Assembly (NCBI RefSeq): GCF_021568775.1
Contig: NZ_JAKGSG010000055.1
Location: forward strand, 1-40,399
DNA length: 40,399 nucleotides
DNA from: Antribacter soli
GTDB lineage: Bacteria > Actinomycetota > Actinomycetes > Actinomycetales > Cellulomonadaceae
Direction: 5' to 3'
This document shows, piece after piece, positions 1 to 7,649 of this stretch. Position 1 is the stretch's first letter. Each line of letters opens with the position of its first letter. The translations under genes were made by a program, and so were the position numbers. Below the pieces are notes generated by a model. It did no database searches. It had not been told where the DNA came from and worked only from the letters and a program-made list of their open reading frames with translations.

Positions 1-1
1 G

Positions 2-298
2 ATCACCCACGTGTTCGTCGACGGCGAGGAGGTCACCGGCGTCATCGACTGGTCCGAGGCCGCCCCCGGCGACGCCATGTTCGACCTGGCCACCGTGACG
101 CTCGGGCACGAGGAACGCCTGGACGACCTGCTTGCCGGCTACGGCGCCGGCGCGGACCGGGACGTGATCCGCGCCTGGTGGTCACTGCGCAGCCTGGTGG
201 CCGCGCGCTGGCTCATCGAGCACGGCTTCGATCCGGACGCCCCAGGGTGCGAATTCGACGTGCTCAGATCCCGGACGCAGGAACCCCAGGGGTCGTAG
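2..298 (+). CDS. Phosphotransferase (APH family), C-terminal fragment
   Basis: The reading frame is open from the window edge and lacks its start, so only about 98 C-terminal residues are visible. The segment VIDWSEAAPGDAMFDLA matches the metal-binding Asp region of the APH/choline-kinase-like fold (family pattern: IDWxxxxxGDPxxDLA). It is followed by an Ala/Leu/Trp-rich helical tail typical of the C-lobe. The catalytic loop with the HxDxxxxN motif lies upstream of the window. These enzymes phosphorylate small hydroxylated molecules such as antibiotics, sugars or choline; the substrate cannot be told from this part. A GTG at 11 is an internal valine, not a credible start. No terminator is evident before the next promoter region. 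Confidence 0.7.
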   Translation: MTHVFVDGEEVTGVIDWSEAAPGDAMFDLATVTLGHEERLDDLLAGYGAGADRDVIRAWWSLRSLVAARWLIEHGFDPDAPGCEFDVLRSRTQEPQGS

Positions 299-356
299 AT
301 CGGGCCGGTGGGCTGCGGTGACGCTGCCTTCGCCGTTGGTAGGCATCTCGTTCCCA

Positions 357-428
357 GTACGACCATACTTTAATTTCCCCGAAGCCCTTGCCCTCGAGCA
401 CCCCGCCACCGTATGGTCATAGTCGTAC
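357..428 (+). promoter_or_regulatory. Promoter with paired inverted operator-like repeats before the SDR gene
   Basis: GTACGACCATAC at 357-368 and an 18-bp imperfect palindrome GTATGGTCATAGTCGTAC at 411-428 are inverted versions of each other, the second carrying six extra central bases. Each begins with GTA-pyrimidine-G and ends with GTAC or ATAC. Between them lie a short AT-rich stretch and a possible sigma-70-type promoter: TTGCCC at 388-393, 18-bp spacer, TATGGT at 412-417. The downstream repeat overlaps the -10, which suits repression. The TetR-family gene at 2490 is the obvious candidate regulator; that link is inference. Confidence 0.5.
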
Positions 429-453
429 GAACGTAATCCAAACCTCGGAGCTC

Positions 454-1275
454 ATGATGGCAGCAACGTCGCAAGTCGCACTGGTAACAGGCGCCACCTC
501 AGGCATCGGCAAGGCGACAGCGATCGCGCTGGCCGCCGCCGGGTTCCAGGTGATCGGAACCGGCCGCAACACCGCGCGCCTCACCGCGCCGCCCGCCGGG
601 GTGGCCTACCTCGACCTGGACGTGACCAGCGACGAGTCGGTCGCCTCGGCGGTCAAGCAGGTGATCGACCGGTTCGGGCGCATCGACGTCCTGGTCAACA
701 ACGCCGGCGTCGGCTCAACGGGCGCAGGCGAGGAGTTCTCGATCACCCAGACGCAGGACATCTTCGACATCAACGTCTACGGCGTCATGCGGACGACCAA
801 GGCGGTACTGCCGCACATGCGCGAACAACGGCAGGGACGCATCATCAACGTCTCCTCCCTCAGCGGGTTCGTCCCCAGCCCGTTCATGACCGTCTACGTC
901 GCCACCAAGCACGCGGTCGGGGGCTATTCGCAGTCGCTGGACCACGAGGTTCGCGAGTACGGCGTCCGGGTCCTGCTCGTCGAGCCCGGCCCGATCAACA
1001 CTCCGTTCGCTGGTCACAGCGTGGAGGCCGACACCCCCATGGCGCTCTACGCAGCGGGACGGCGCAACTACGACGAGCTGCTGGCGAAGAACCTCAGCAG
1101 CGGCGACGACCCCGCCGTCGTGGCCAAGGTGATCGTCGCGGCGGCCACCGACCGGAACCCGAAGCTGCGGCGCACCGCCGGCACGACCGCCCGGACCATC
1201 AGCGCGGTGTACCGCGTCGCCCCGGCCCGGATCTTCGACCGCGTCATCCGCAGGTTCAACCGAATGCCGAGCTGA
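454..1275 (+). CDS. SDR family NAD(P)-dependent oxidoreductase
   Basis: A classical short-chain dehydrogenase/reductase of 273 residues, a normal length for the family. The Rossmann cofactor motif TGATSGIG is at residues 12-19, NNAG at 82-85, the catalytic serine region NVSSLSG near 132-138 and the active-site YVATK (Tyr148, Lys152) follows. PGPINTPF near 178-185 is the usual post-active-site PG loop. The start is ATG 454 or ATG 457; GGAG at 447-450 lies six bases before 457 and slightly favours it. Substrate unknown; the C-terminal third resembles actinobacterial SDRs of broad specificity. It is the first gene of a same-strand cluster with a secreted propeller, a TetR regulator and an esterase, and is probably induced when the TetR repressor leaves the site upstream. 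Confidence 0.93.
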   Translation: MMAATSQVALVTGATSGIGKATAIALAAAGFQVIGTGRNTARLTAPPAGVAYLDLDVTSDESVASAVKQVIDRFGRIDVLVNNAGVGSTGAGEEFSITQTQDIFDINVYGVMRTTKAVLPHMREQRQGRIINVSSLSGFVPSPFMTVYVATKHAVGGYSQSLDHEVREYGVRVLLVEPGPINTPFAGHSVEADTPMALYAAGRRNYDELLAKNLSSGDDPAVVAKVIVAAATDRNPKLRRTAGTTARTISAVYRVAPARIFDRVIRRFNRMPS

Positions 1276-1304
1276 TCGCTGCGGAAATCCACTCACCAGT
1301 CATT

Positions 1305-1316
1305 CGTAGATCTACG
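1305..1316. promoter_or_regulatory. 12-bp perfect palindrome before the propeller gene
   Basis: CGTAGATCTACG is a perfect palindrome placed directly before the GGAGGAGA ribosome binding site of the gene at 1327. It could be an operator, a short RNA hairpin that masks the ribosome binding site, or chance. It does not clearly match the GTAyG half-site found upstream of the SDR gene. Confidence 0.3.
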
Positions 1317-1326
1317 GAGGAGAGTC

Positions 1327-2406
1327 ATGCAGCAGCAGAGCCAGCAGGCAACCCGGCGCGGTGCATCGAGCGCGAGGCGTCTTCTGAGGAGGTACGTCGG
1401 AGTCGGGCTGGCGGTCGTCGCGACGGCGGGCGTCCTCGGGTCGGCGCCCGCGTCCGCGGGGACGGGGCCCTCGTATCCCGGACCGGTTGTCACCGACGTG
1501 CAGACCGTGGCGGAGTTCGACTTCGCCACTGGGGAGATCCCCGAGAACATCACGGTCAACCCCGACGGGTCGGTGACCCTGTCGTTGCTCGGCAGCTGTG
1601 CGGTGTGCGAGCGCACCCACGCGCCGGAGCTGATGCGGATCTCGGCGTCCGGGCACCGCACGGTGCTCGCGACCGGGCAGGTGGGTGAGGCGATCAGCGG
1701 CAACACCCGCGGCGTCGACGGCACGGTCTACTACAGCGTGTTCGCCCCGGGCGACCCAGCCAGGAACGGCGTGTACGCGCTGGGTGCGGACGGCGTCTCG
1801 CAGCGGATCGCGGCGCTGCCCGCCGGCGCGGGTCCCAACGGGCTGGCCATCGACCCGGCCGGGGACACCCTCTACATCGCCGACAGCTTCCAGGCCACCA
1901 TCTGGTCGGTCCCGGTCTCGGGCGGATCGGTGACCCCGTGGCTGACCGATGCCGCGCTCGCGCCTGTTGTTACCGAAGCCCTGCCGATCGGCGCCAACGG
2001 GCTCAGGTTCCACAACGGCGCGCTGTGGGTCAGCAACTTCAACCAGGGAACCCTGCTGCGGGTGCCGGTCACTCCCGCCGGCGCGGCCGGTCCCATCCGC
2101 CTTGTCGCGGCCGGCCTGCCCAACATCGACGATCTCAGCTTCCTGACCCCCTGGTCCGACGTGGTGTTCGTGGCGCAGAACGGCTCCTCCTCGCAGAACG
2201 GTCCGGACAGGATCGTGGTGGTCTACCCGAACGGCACCTACAAGGCCGTCCTGACCAGCGCGGACGGTCTGGCCTCGCCCTCCGCGACCGCGGTTCGCGG
2301 CAACCGGTTGTACATCACCAACGGCGGGGTCCCCGAGCCCCACGACGCGACACTGCAGGCCGGGAAGATCAACGTCACGGCTCTGCTCGCCAACACGGCG
2401 CCCTGA
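1327..2406 (+). CDS. Secreted beta-propeller protein (ScyD/ScyE or SMP-30-like)
   Basis: A 359-residue exported protein. Residues 1-44 form a long Sec signal: an Arg-rich n-region (RRLLRR at 17-22), a hydrophobic core and an AxA cleavage site at PASA-G after residue 44. The mature part is built of repeated blades with GLAIDPAGDTLYIAD, GANGLRFHNGALWVSN and similar segments, the pattern of NHL/SMP-30/ScyD-type six-bladed propellers. Two cysteines in LLGSCAVCERTH may form a disulphide or bind a metal. The ATG at 1327 follows GGAGGAGA with good spacing. Acting outside the cell, it might bind or open a lactone or another small substrate that the neighbouring SDR and esterase process; this is inference from context. 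A strong terminator follows. Confidence 0.85.
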   Translation: MQQQSQQATRRGASSARRLLRRYVGVGLAVVATAGVLGSAPASAGTGPSYPGPVVTDVQTVAEFDFATGEIPENITVNPDGSVTLSLLGSCAVCERTHAPELMRISASGHRTVLATGQVGEAISGNTRGVDGTVYYSVFAPGDPARNGVYALGADGVSQRIAALPAGAGPNGLAIDPAGDTLYIADSFQATIWSVPVSGGSVTPWLTDAALAPVVTEALPIGANGLRFHNGALWVSNFNQGTLLRVPVTPAGAAGPIRLVAAGLPNIDDLSFLTPWSDVVFVAQNGSSSQNGPDRIVVVYPNGTYKAVLTSADGLASPSATAVRGNRLYITNGGVPEPHDATLQAGKINVTALLANTAP

Positions 2407-2428
2407 CCCGGCAAGAGCGGCATCCGGC

Positions 2429-2461
2429 AACGCCGCGCACCCGAGCCGGGTGCGCGGCGTT
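2429..2461 (+). terminator. Strong hairpin terminator after the propeller gene
   Basis: A perfect 14-bp stem, AACGCCGCGCACCC (2429-2442) pairing with its complement at 2448-2461 around a 5-nt loop. There is no long U-tract, as is common in high-GC actinobacteria. It may limit transcription into the TetR gene. Confidence 0.75.
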
Positions 2462-2489
2462 CGCGGCCCGGACTGAGATGGAGGAACAG

Positions 2490-3086
2490 ATGGTGCGGTA
2501 CACGAAGGAACACAAGCAGGAGACCAGGCAGCGGATCATCGCGACGGCCGGTCGACGGCTCAAGCGGGACGGGATCGACGGCTCTGGGGTCGCGACGCTG
2601 ATGAAGGACGCGGGCCTGACCAACGGCGCGTTCTACGCCCACTTCGACTCCAAGGACGACCTGGTCGCCGTCGCGATCGGCGACCAGCTGGCGACCCTGC
2701 ACGCGAACGTCGTGGCGCAGGCGGCCCCGGGCCCGGCCGGTCTGGAACAGATCGTGCGCTGGTACCTGTCGGCCCACCACCGCGACGACCGCGACGACGG
2801 CTGCCCCAACGCCGCCTTGCTCGACGAGGTCGGGCGCTCCGGTGACCCGATCAGGCAGGCCTACACCGACGGCGTGCTGGTCCTGATCGACGGCCTCGCC
2901 GCCCGCATGACACCCCAAGACCCGCTCTCGGCCCGCGTCAAGGCCCTGAGCCTGCTCGGCCTGATGGCCGGGACGCTACAGCTCTCCCGCGCCCTGACCG
3001 ACCAACAGCTCTCCGACGACCTCCTGGAGCAGGGCCTGCACAACGCCCTGGCCCTGATCAGACAGGAACACGATCACGATGACTGA
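2490..3086 (+). CDS. TetR/AcrR family transcriptional regulator
   Basis: A 198-residue one-domain repressor of usual TetR length. The N-terminal helix-turn-helix is clear: QRIIATAGRRLKRDGIDG, then GVATLMKDAGLTNGAFYAHF, the recognition-helix pattern of TetR regulators (GxxYxHFxSKxxL). The C-terminal part (CPNAALLDEVGR onward) is the ligand-binding helical domain. ATG 2490 is chosen because GGAGG lies 5 nt upstream; the in-frame codons before it read through the terminator. Its stop overlaps the start of the esterase gene by 8 nt, so the two are co-translated. It probably autoregulates the cluster through the inverted repeats at 357-428. Confidence 0.9.
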   Translation: MVRYTKEHKQETRQRIIATAGRRLKRDGIDGSGVATLMKDAGLTNGAFYAHFDSKDDLVAVAIGDQLATLHANVVAQAAPGPAGLEQIVRWYLSAHHRDDRDDGCPNAALLDEVGRSGDPIRQAYTDGVLVLIDGLAARMTPQDPLSARVKALSLLGLMAGTLQLSRALTDQQLSDDLLEQGLHNALALIRQEHDHDD

Positions 3087-4017
3087 CCACCCCTTCAACC
3101 CCCAACTGCGGGCCGCGCGGTTCCTTCCCCGCACCATCATCACCGCCCGAACCCTTCCCACGCTGCGGCGCCTGACCACGCTCACCGGGAGCACCCGACG
3201 CCCGGACGCGCAGGTCGTGGCCGTGGACGACGACGTGTCGGTACACGTCTTCCGCCCGGCCTCGACCCGGCCCAACACTCCGGCGCTGCTGTGGATCCAC
3301 GGCGGCGGGATGGTGCTCGGCGACGCGGCACAGGACAGCCGCTTCTGCCGCCGGATCGCCGATGAGCTGGGCATCGTAGTCGTCTCGGTGGAGTACCGGC
3401 TCGCCCCCGAGCACCCGTTCCCGACGCCGCTGGAGGACTGCTACACCGCGCTGCACTGGCTCGCCCACCAGCCCGGCATCGACCCCGCACGCATCGCCGT
3501 CGGCGGGCAGAGCGCCGGCGCCGGCCTGGCCGCCGCACTCGCGCTGCTGGCCAAGGAACGCGGCCAGATCCGCCCGGCCCTGCAGCTGCTGTCCTACCCG
3601 ATGCTGGACGACCGGACCACCACCCGCACCGACATCGACCCGCGCCGGCTGCGCATCTGGAGCCCGGCCAGCAACCGGTTCGGCTGGCGCGCCTACCTCG
3701 GCCCCGCCGCCACCGCCGCCGACGTGCCCCCGCTGGCCGCGCCGGCCCGCTACGACGACCTCACCGGCCTGCCGCCCGCCTGGATCGGCGTCGGCACCAA
3801 CGACCTGTTCCACGACGAGGACCTCACCTACGCCCGCCGGCTGCAGCAGGCCGGTGTCGCCACCACCCTGCACGTCGTGCCCGGCGCCTACCACAACTTC
3901 GACTCCTTCGAAGCGAAAGCCGCCATCTCCCAGGCCTTCGTCCAGGCCCAGACCACCGCATTGGACCAAGCCCTCAACGCAGCCGAACGGACGTCCGCGA
4001 CGGGCCCAGGTCGGTGA
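3079..4017 (+). CDS. Alpha/beta hydrolase, HSL (family IV) esterase
   Basis: A 312-residue hydrolase of the hormone-sensitive-lipase type. HGGG at residues 74-77 forms the oxyanion hole. GQSAG at 143-147 carries the nucleophile Ser145 (usual family motif GDSAG). GTNDLFHDE supplies Asp242 and GAYHNFD supplies His272. YRLAPEHPFPTPLED at 106-120 is a family hallmark. Such enzymes hydrolyse short-chain acyl esters or lactones in the cytoplasm. The start overlaps the TetR gene by 8 nt. With the SDR and the secreted propeller it suggests a small inducible pathway for an ester or lactone substrate. It is the last gene of the cluster; a hairpin lies 40 nt downstream. Confidence 0.92.
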   Translation: MTDHPFNPQLRAARFLPRTIITARTLPTLRRLTTLTGSTRRPDAQVVAVDDDVSVHVFRPASTRPNTPALLWIHGGGMVLGDAAQDSRFCRRIADELGIVVVSVEYRLAPEHPFPTPLEDCYTALHWLAHQPGIDPARIAVGGQSAGAGLAAALALLAKERGQIRPALQLLSYPMLDDRTTTRTDIDPRRLRIWSPASNRFGWRAYLGPAATAADVPPLAAPARYDDLTGLPPAWIGVGTNDLFHDEDLTYARRLQQAGVATTLHVVPGAYHNFDSFEAKAAISQAFVQAQTTALDQALNAAERTSATGPGR

Positions 4018-4059
4018 CCATCGGGCGGGTGGCGTACCCGTGAGTCACCCCGACCCTGT

Positions 4060-4103
4060 GAAGGGCCCTCCGACCAGCGGAAACGCTTGGCCGGGGGGCC
4101 TTC
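4060..4103 (+). terminator. Imperfect hairpin ending the SDR/esterase cluster
   Basis: GAAGGGCCCTCCGACC at 4060-4075 can pair, with a few mismatches, with GGCCGGGGGGCCTTC at 4089-4103. The remaining 134 bases up to the next start show no further signal. Confidence 0.5.
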
Positions 4104-4237
4104 GCCCTGCCTCGGCCTCCGCTTGCGCGGCCGATGTCGGACCAACTGTCAGGCCGAGCAGCTCAGCATCCTCGGGGGTGCCCCGGCGGCGCGCCTCACG
4201 ACGGGCCAGTGGCGGCGCCCTGTGGCAGCGTGTCGGC

Positions 4238-4975
4238 ATGAATCCCGCACTGCACCGCAGGCCCGCGGGCAGTCCGCAGACCGCCGGGGCAGCAAGAGCG
4301 ACCGCGGGTCGCGCGCGCCGCCTCGTGGGCGCTGTGCTGACTGGTATCGCGACCGGCGTCGCCGTCGTCGTCATCGCCCTTCTCGTGCGCGAGCAGTGGC
4401 CGCCGCTCGTCCAGCTCGACGAGCGCGCCGTGACCGCGGGCCCCGCGCTTGCCGCGGCGCACCCCGGGCTGCTGCGCACGCTCGTCGTCTGGCAGTGGGT
4501 CTTCCTCGCGGCGCACGTGGTGGTGCCCGTCGCCGCGCTCTGCCTCGTCTACTGGTGGCGCACCGGCAATGCCACGCGCACGTCGTGGGCGCTCTCGACG
4601 ATCCTCACGGCCTGGGGGCTGTCCAACCTGCTGAAGGAGCTCGTACGACGCGCGCGACCGGTGCTGGACCAGCCGGTGGAGAGCGCGGGCGGCTTCTCGT
4701 TCCCGTCGGGGCACGCCGCGAACACGGCGGCGATGACCACGACGCTGGTGGTGCTCGTGTGGCCGTCGCTCAGATCGCGGGCCCTGCGGGTCGCGGCGAT
4801 CGCGGGGGCGGCGGTGCTCACGGTCGCCACGGGGGTCGACCGGGTCATGCTCGGCGTCCACCACCCCTCCGACGTGGTGGCCGGGATCCTCTTCGGGGTC
4901 GGTTTCGTTCTGGCGTCGTACCTCGCCTACCGGCACTGGCCGACGCCGCGCCGCGAGCCGGGGACGGCGTCCTGA
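4238..4975 (+). CDS. PAP2-superfamily membrane phosphatase
   Basis: A 245-residue integral membrane phosphatase. All three phosphatidic-acid-phosphatase motifs are intact: KELVRRARP at 133-141 (Lys133, Arg140), PSGH at 156-159, and an R-x5-H-x3-D motif with Arg202, His208 and Asp212. Five or so hydrophobic segments surround them, for example residues 29-50, 84-105 and 184-200. The family dephosphorylates lipid phosphates such as phosphatidate or undecaprenyl pyrophosphate on the outer membrane face. ATG 4238 is the first start consistent with the membrane topology, although its ribosome binding site is weak. The stop and the next start share the sequence TGATG, so translation is coupled to the second phosphatase. 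Confidence 0.9.
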   Translation: MNPALHRRPAGSPQTAGAARATAGRARRLVGAVLTGIATGVAVVVIALLVREQWPPLVQLDERAVTAGPALAAAHPGLLRTLVVWQWVFLAAHVVVPVAALCLVYWWRTGNATRTSWALSTILTAWGLSNLLKELVRRARPVLDQPVESAGGFSFPSGHAANTAAMTTTLVVLVWPSLRSRALRVAAIAGAAVLTVATGVDRVMLGVHHPSDVVAGILFGVGFVLASYLAYRHWPTPRREPGTAS

Positions 4976-5730
4976 TGCTCGACCTCGAGCGGTGGACGGA
5001 CGATTTGTCCGCACCCCGGGGGCGCGAGGCGCGGCGCGACCTCGGCCTGCGTGTCGGGGTCCCGGCAGCGGTGTGGTGGGTGCTCGTCGTGGGGCCCGGG
5101 CTCCTGCTCGCCGGCCCGCTGGCGGGGCTCAGAGAGCGGGAGACTGCGGTCAGCGAGTGGTTCGTCGAACAGCGCACGGCGACCCTCGACACCCTCACGG
5201 CGGTGTGGGGTGCGATGGGGACCACCGAGACGATCATCGGGATCTGCCTCGTCGTGTCCGGCGTCGTCTGGTGGCGAACCAGGCAGTGGTGGTACGCGGT
5301 GGTCCCGGCGATCGCGATCGCCGTCCAGGCGGCGGTCTTCATGCTGGCGGCGCTCGTCGTGAGCGGCGAACGCCCCGAGGTGGAGCAGCTCGACCCGGCA
5401 CCACCGACCTCGAGCTTCCCGAGCGGCCACTCCGGCGCCTCGACAGCGCTCTACGTCTCGCTGGCGCTGATGGCCCAGCGGATCGGGCGCGCGTGGCTGC
5501 GCGTGAGCGTGACCGTCGTGCTGCTCGTGCTGCCCCTGCTCGTCGTCTACTCCCGGCTGTACCGGGGGATGCACCACCTGAGCGACGTCGTCGTCGGGGT
5601 GCTCAACGGCCTCGTGTGCGTCGTGCTCGGGTGGTACTGGCTGCGGCGGACGCCCCGTCGCGTCGAGGAGGGCGGCGCCGCGGGCAACGCGGACGCCGAG
5701 GGCTCTGACGCCACGGAGACCGTCACATGA
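4975..5730 (+). CDS. PAP2-superfamily phosphatase with altered first motif
   Basis: A 251-residue polytopic protein, second in the operon and coupled by TGATG. PSGH (149-152) and SRLYRGMHHLSD (Ser193, Arg194, His200, Asp204) match PAP2 motifs two and three. In motif one only the GERP part (131-134) is present: the lysine expected seven residues before Arg133 is alanine. That lysine normally contacts phosphate, so activity or substrate may differ from the first copy. The C-terminal 30 residues are hydrophilic and Glu/Asp-rich. Its stop overlaps the kinase start by ATGA. It may act on a different lipid phosphate, or serve as a partner of the first copy. Confidence 0.88.
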   Translation: MLDLERWTDDLSAPRGREARRDLGLRVGVPAAVWWVLVVGPGLLLAGPLAGLRERETAVSEWFVEQRTATLDTLTAVWGAMGTTETIIGICLVVSGVVWWRTRQWWYAVVPAIAIAVQAAVFMLAALVVSGERPEVEQLDPAPPTSSFPSGHSGASTALYVSLALMAQRIGRAWLRVSVTVVLLVLPLLVVYSRLYRGMHHLSDVVVGVLNGLVCVVLGWYWLRRTPRRVEEGGAAGNADAEGSDATETVT

Positions 5731-6713
5731 AACGGGTCGCGATCATCGCCAACCCGGCGAAGCTCGACGACCTCGACGCCGAGCGTCACGCGCTCGACGA
5801 GGTCTGCGCCCGCCACGGGCTGGACCGCCCGCTGTGGATCGAGACCACCGAGGAGGACCCTGGCGGCGGGCAGACCCGCGAGGCGCTCGAGCAGGGAGCC
5901 GACCTGGTGTGCGCGTTCGGCGGCGACGGGACCGTCCGGGCCGTCGCGGAGGTGCTCGCCGGGAGCGACGTGCCGCTCGGGCTCCTGCCGGGCGGGACGG
6001 CCAACCTGCTCGCCCGGGCACTGGAGCTCACGGTCGACGACCCCGCCGAGGCGATGGACGTGGTGCTCGGCGGACGCGAGGTGCAGATCGACGTCGGCGT
6101 GCTGCGCGCGGACGGCGAGGAGGAGCGCGTCTTCCTCGTGATGGCCGGGATGGGCCTGGACGCCGAGATGATGGACCGCACCGACGAGCGGCTCAAGGCA
6201 GCGGTCGGCTGGGTCGCGTACGTCGCTGGGGGTCTGCGTGCCGCCTTCGGGGACGGGTTCCGCGCCCGGGTCCAGATCGCCGGCGGCCCCGTCGTGCGGC
6301 GGCGCGCGCGGGCGATCGTCATCGGGAACAGCGGGAGCCTGCAGGGCGGGCTCGAACTGATGCCGGACGCGCAGCTCGACGACGGGCTCCTCGACGTCGC
6401 GGTCGTCGCGCCGCGCGGGCTGACCGGCTGGGTGCAGACGCTGGCGACCGTGGTGACCGCTGGACGCCGCGGGCACCGCCACCTCGAACGTCACCAGGCG
6501 CCGGCAGTGCGCGTGCGCGCGGACACGCCGACGGCCGCGCAGCTCGACGGCGACCCGATCGGCGACCACCGCGAGCTGGAGGTACGGGTCCGTGCAGGAG
6601 CGCTGCGGGTGCGGGTCCCGCAGGACGCGGACCGACCGCTCAGGTCCGGGTCCAGCGGGCGCGGGCGAACGAGTAGACGCCGTAGGCAACCAGGCCGACG
6701 GCGATCACGGTGA
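5727..6713 (+). CDS. Diacylglycerol kinase family lipid kinase
   Basis: A DAGK-catalytic-domain protein of 328 residues. The nucleotide-binding signature GGDGT is at 65-69 and LLPGGTANLLARAL (GGTAN at 89-93) follows. GNSGSLQGGLELMPDAQLDDGLLDV is the C-terminal conserved block. Such enzymes phosphorylate diacylglycerol, sphingosine or related lipids at the membrane. Together with the two PAP2 phosphatases it forms a kinase/phosphatase lipid-phosphate operon, joined by 4-nt ATGA overlap. The last 25 residues are almost all Arg/Ser/Gly and are encoded over the 3' end of the convergent DUF1206 gene (74 bp overlap), so the natural end of the domain may be near residue 300. Confidence 0.9.
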   Translation: MKRVAIIANPAKLDDLDAERHALDEVCARHGLDRPLWIETTEEDPGGGQTREALEQGADLVCAFGGDGTVRAVAEVLAGSDVPLGLLPGGTANLLARALELTVDDPAEAMDVVLGGREVQIDVGVLRADGEEERVFLVMAGMGLDAEMMDRTDERLKAAVGWVAYVAGGLRAAFGDGFRARVQIAGGPVVRRRARAIVIGNSGSLQGGLELMPDAQLDDGLLDVAVVAPRGLTGWVQTLATVVTAGRRGHRHLERHQAPAVRVRADTPTAAQLDGDPIGDHRELEVRVRAGALRVRVPQDADRPLRSGSSGRGRTSRRRRQPGRRRSR

Positions 6714-7428
6714 GCAGGAACGCTCCGGAGTACTCCTCACCGAGTCTCCGCAGCGCTGTGTCCAACCCGCCGGCCTGGTCGGGCCGGGCCCGCACGCCTG
6801 CCGCGACGAACAGCCCGCCGACCAAGGCCAGCGCGATGCCCCTCGCGACGTAGCCCACGCGCCCGGCTGCGGTGACGAACCGGCCAGGGCTCTTGACCAG
6901 GTCCTGCAGGAACGTGCGCGTCCACCCCTTGTGCACGTGATAGACCGCGACGCCGAGAACGACCAGCCCGACGGCCGCAACGGCGAACCGTCCTCCGGGA
7001 TGCGTCCAGAGGCTGGCAGTGAAGTCCCGGCTCTGCTCCTCGGCCGAGCTCGGCGCCCCCCAGGCGAACCGCACGGCGGTCCACGCCAGGACCCCGTAGA
7101 CCACCGACTTGCTCGCCGCCTTCGCCCGGTCGCCCACTCCTCGGGCGGAGCCGACCGCCTCCGTCACGTTCCAGACGGCGAGGCCCGCAAACCCGACCGC
7201 GACCACGACCAGCGCGAGCGCTCCGACCGGGTGGCGGGCCAGGGCGGCGAACGCGCCGGACTGGTCCGCGGCGGTCGGCGACCGAAACCAGGCGACCTGG
7301 ATCGCGATGATCCCCAGCATGACGTGCAGCACGCCGCTCGCGAGGTAGCCGAGCCGCGCGAGGCCACCCGTCGCAGGGCTGTCGTTCACGCGTCGTGCCG
7401 CGTCGCGGACATCCGAGCCGTCGTTCAT
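6640..7428 (-). CDS. DUF1206 membrane protein
   Basis: A 262-residue membrane protein. It has three similar two-helix repeats: RLGYLASGVLHVMLGIIAIQ, then a YGVLAWTAVRF segment, then RVGYVARGIALALVGGLFV. The Gly-Tyr-x-Ala-x-Gly start of each repeat is the DUF1206 pattern. The function of the family is unknown; it is common in actinobacteria and often sits near stress or redox genes. ATG 7428 is used; upstream GGGTGGG is a weak ribosome binding site. The gene converges on the lipid kinase and overlaps its 3' end by 74 bp. The 221-base divergent gap to the FAD reductase probably holds both promoters, but I see no clear consensus there. Confidence 0.85.
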   Translation of the reverse strand: MNDGSDVRDAARRVNDSPATGGLARLGYLASGVLHVMLGIIAIQVAWFRSPTAADQSGAFAALARHPVGALALVVVAVGFAGLAVWNVTEAVGSARGVGDRAKAASKSVVYGVLAWTAVRFAWGAPSSAEEQSRDFTASLWTHPGGRFAVAAVGLVVLGVAVYHVHKGWTRTFLQDLVKSPGRFVTAAGRVGYVARGIALALVGGLFVAAGVRARPDQAGGLDTALRRLGEEYSGAFLLTVIAVGLVAYGVYSFARARWTRT

Positions 7429-7649
7429 GCGCCCACCCGTCGGCCGGCGTTCGTTGCCGCATCGGTATCACCGGCCATAGCTCACGGTAGGGCTGTCCCC
7501 GACGGCTTGCCCGGCAGAGCAAAACGGTCATTCACGGCGCCGACCGTAGCCTTGTGGTCGAGCGACCGTCGTCGGACACCCGGCCGATGCCCCGGGCAGG
7601 CAACCGACCCCGGTGCGAGACTGGCCGTACCCGATCCGGAGGAGGCCCG

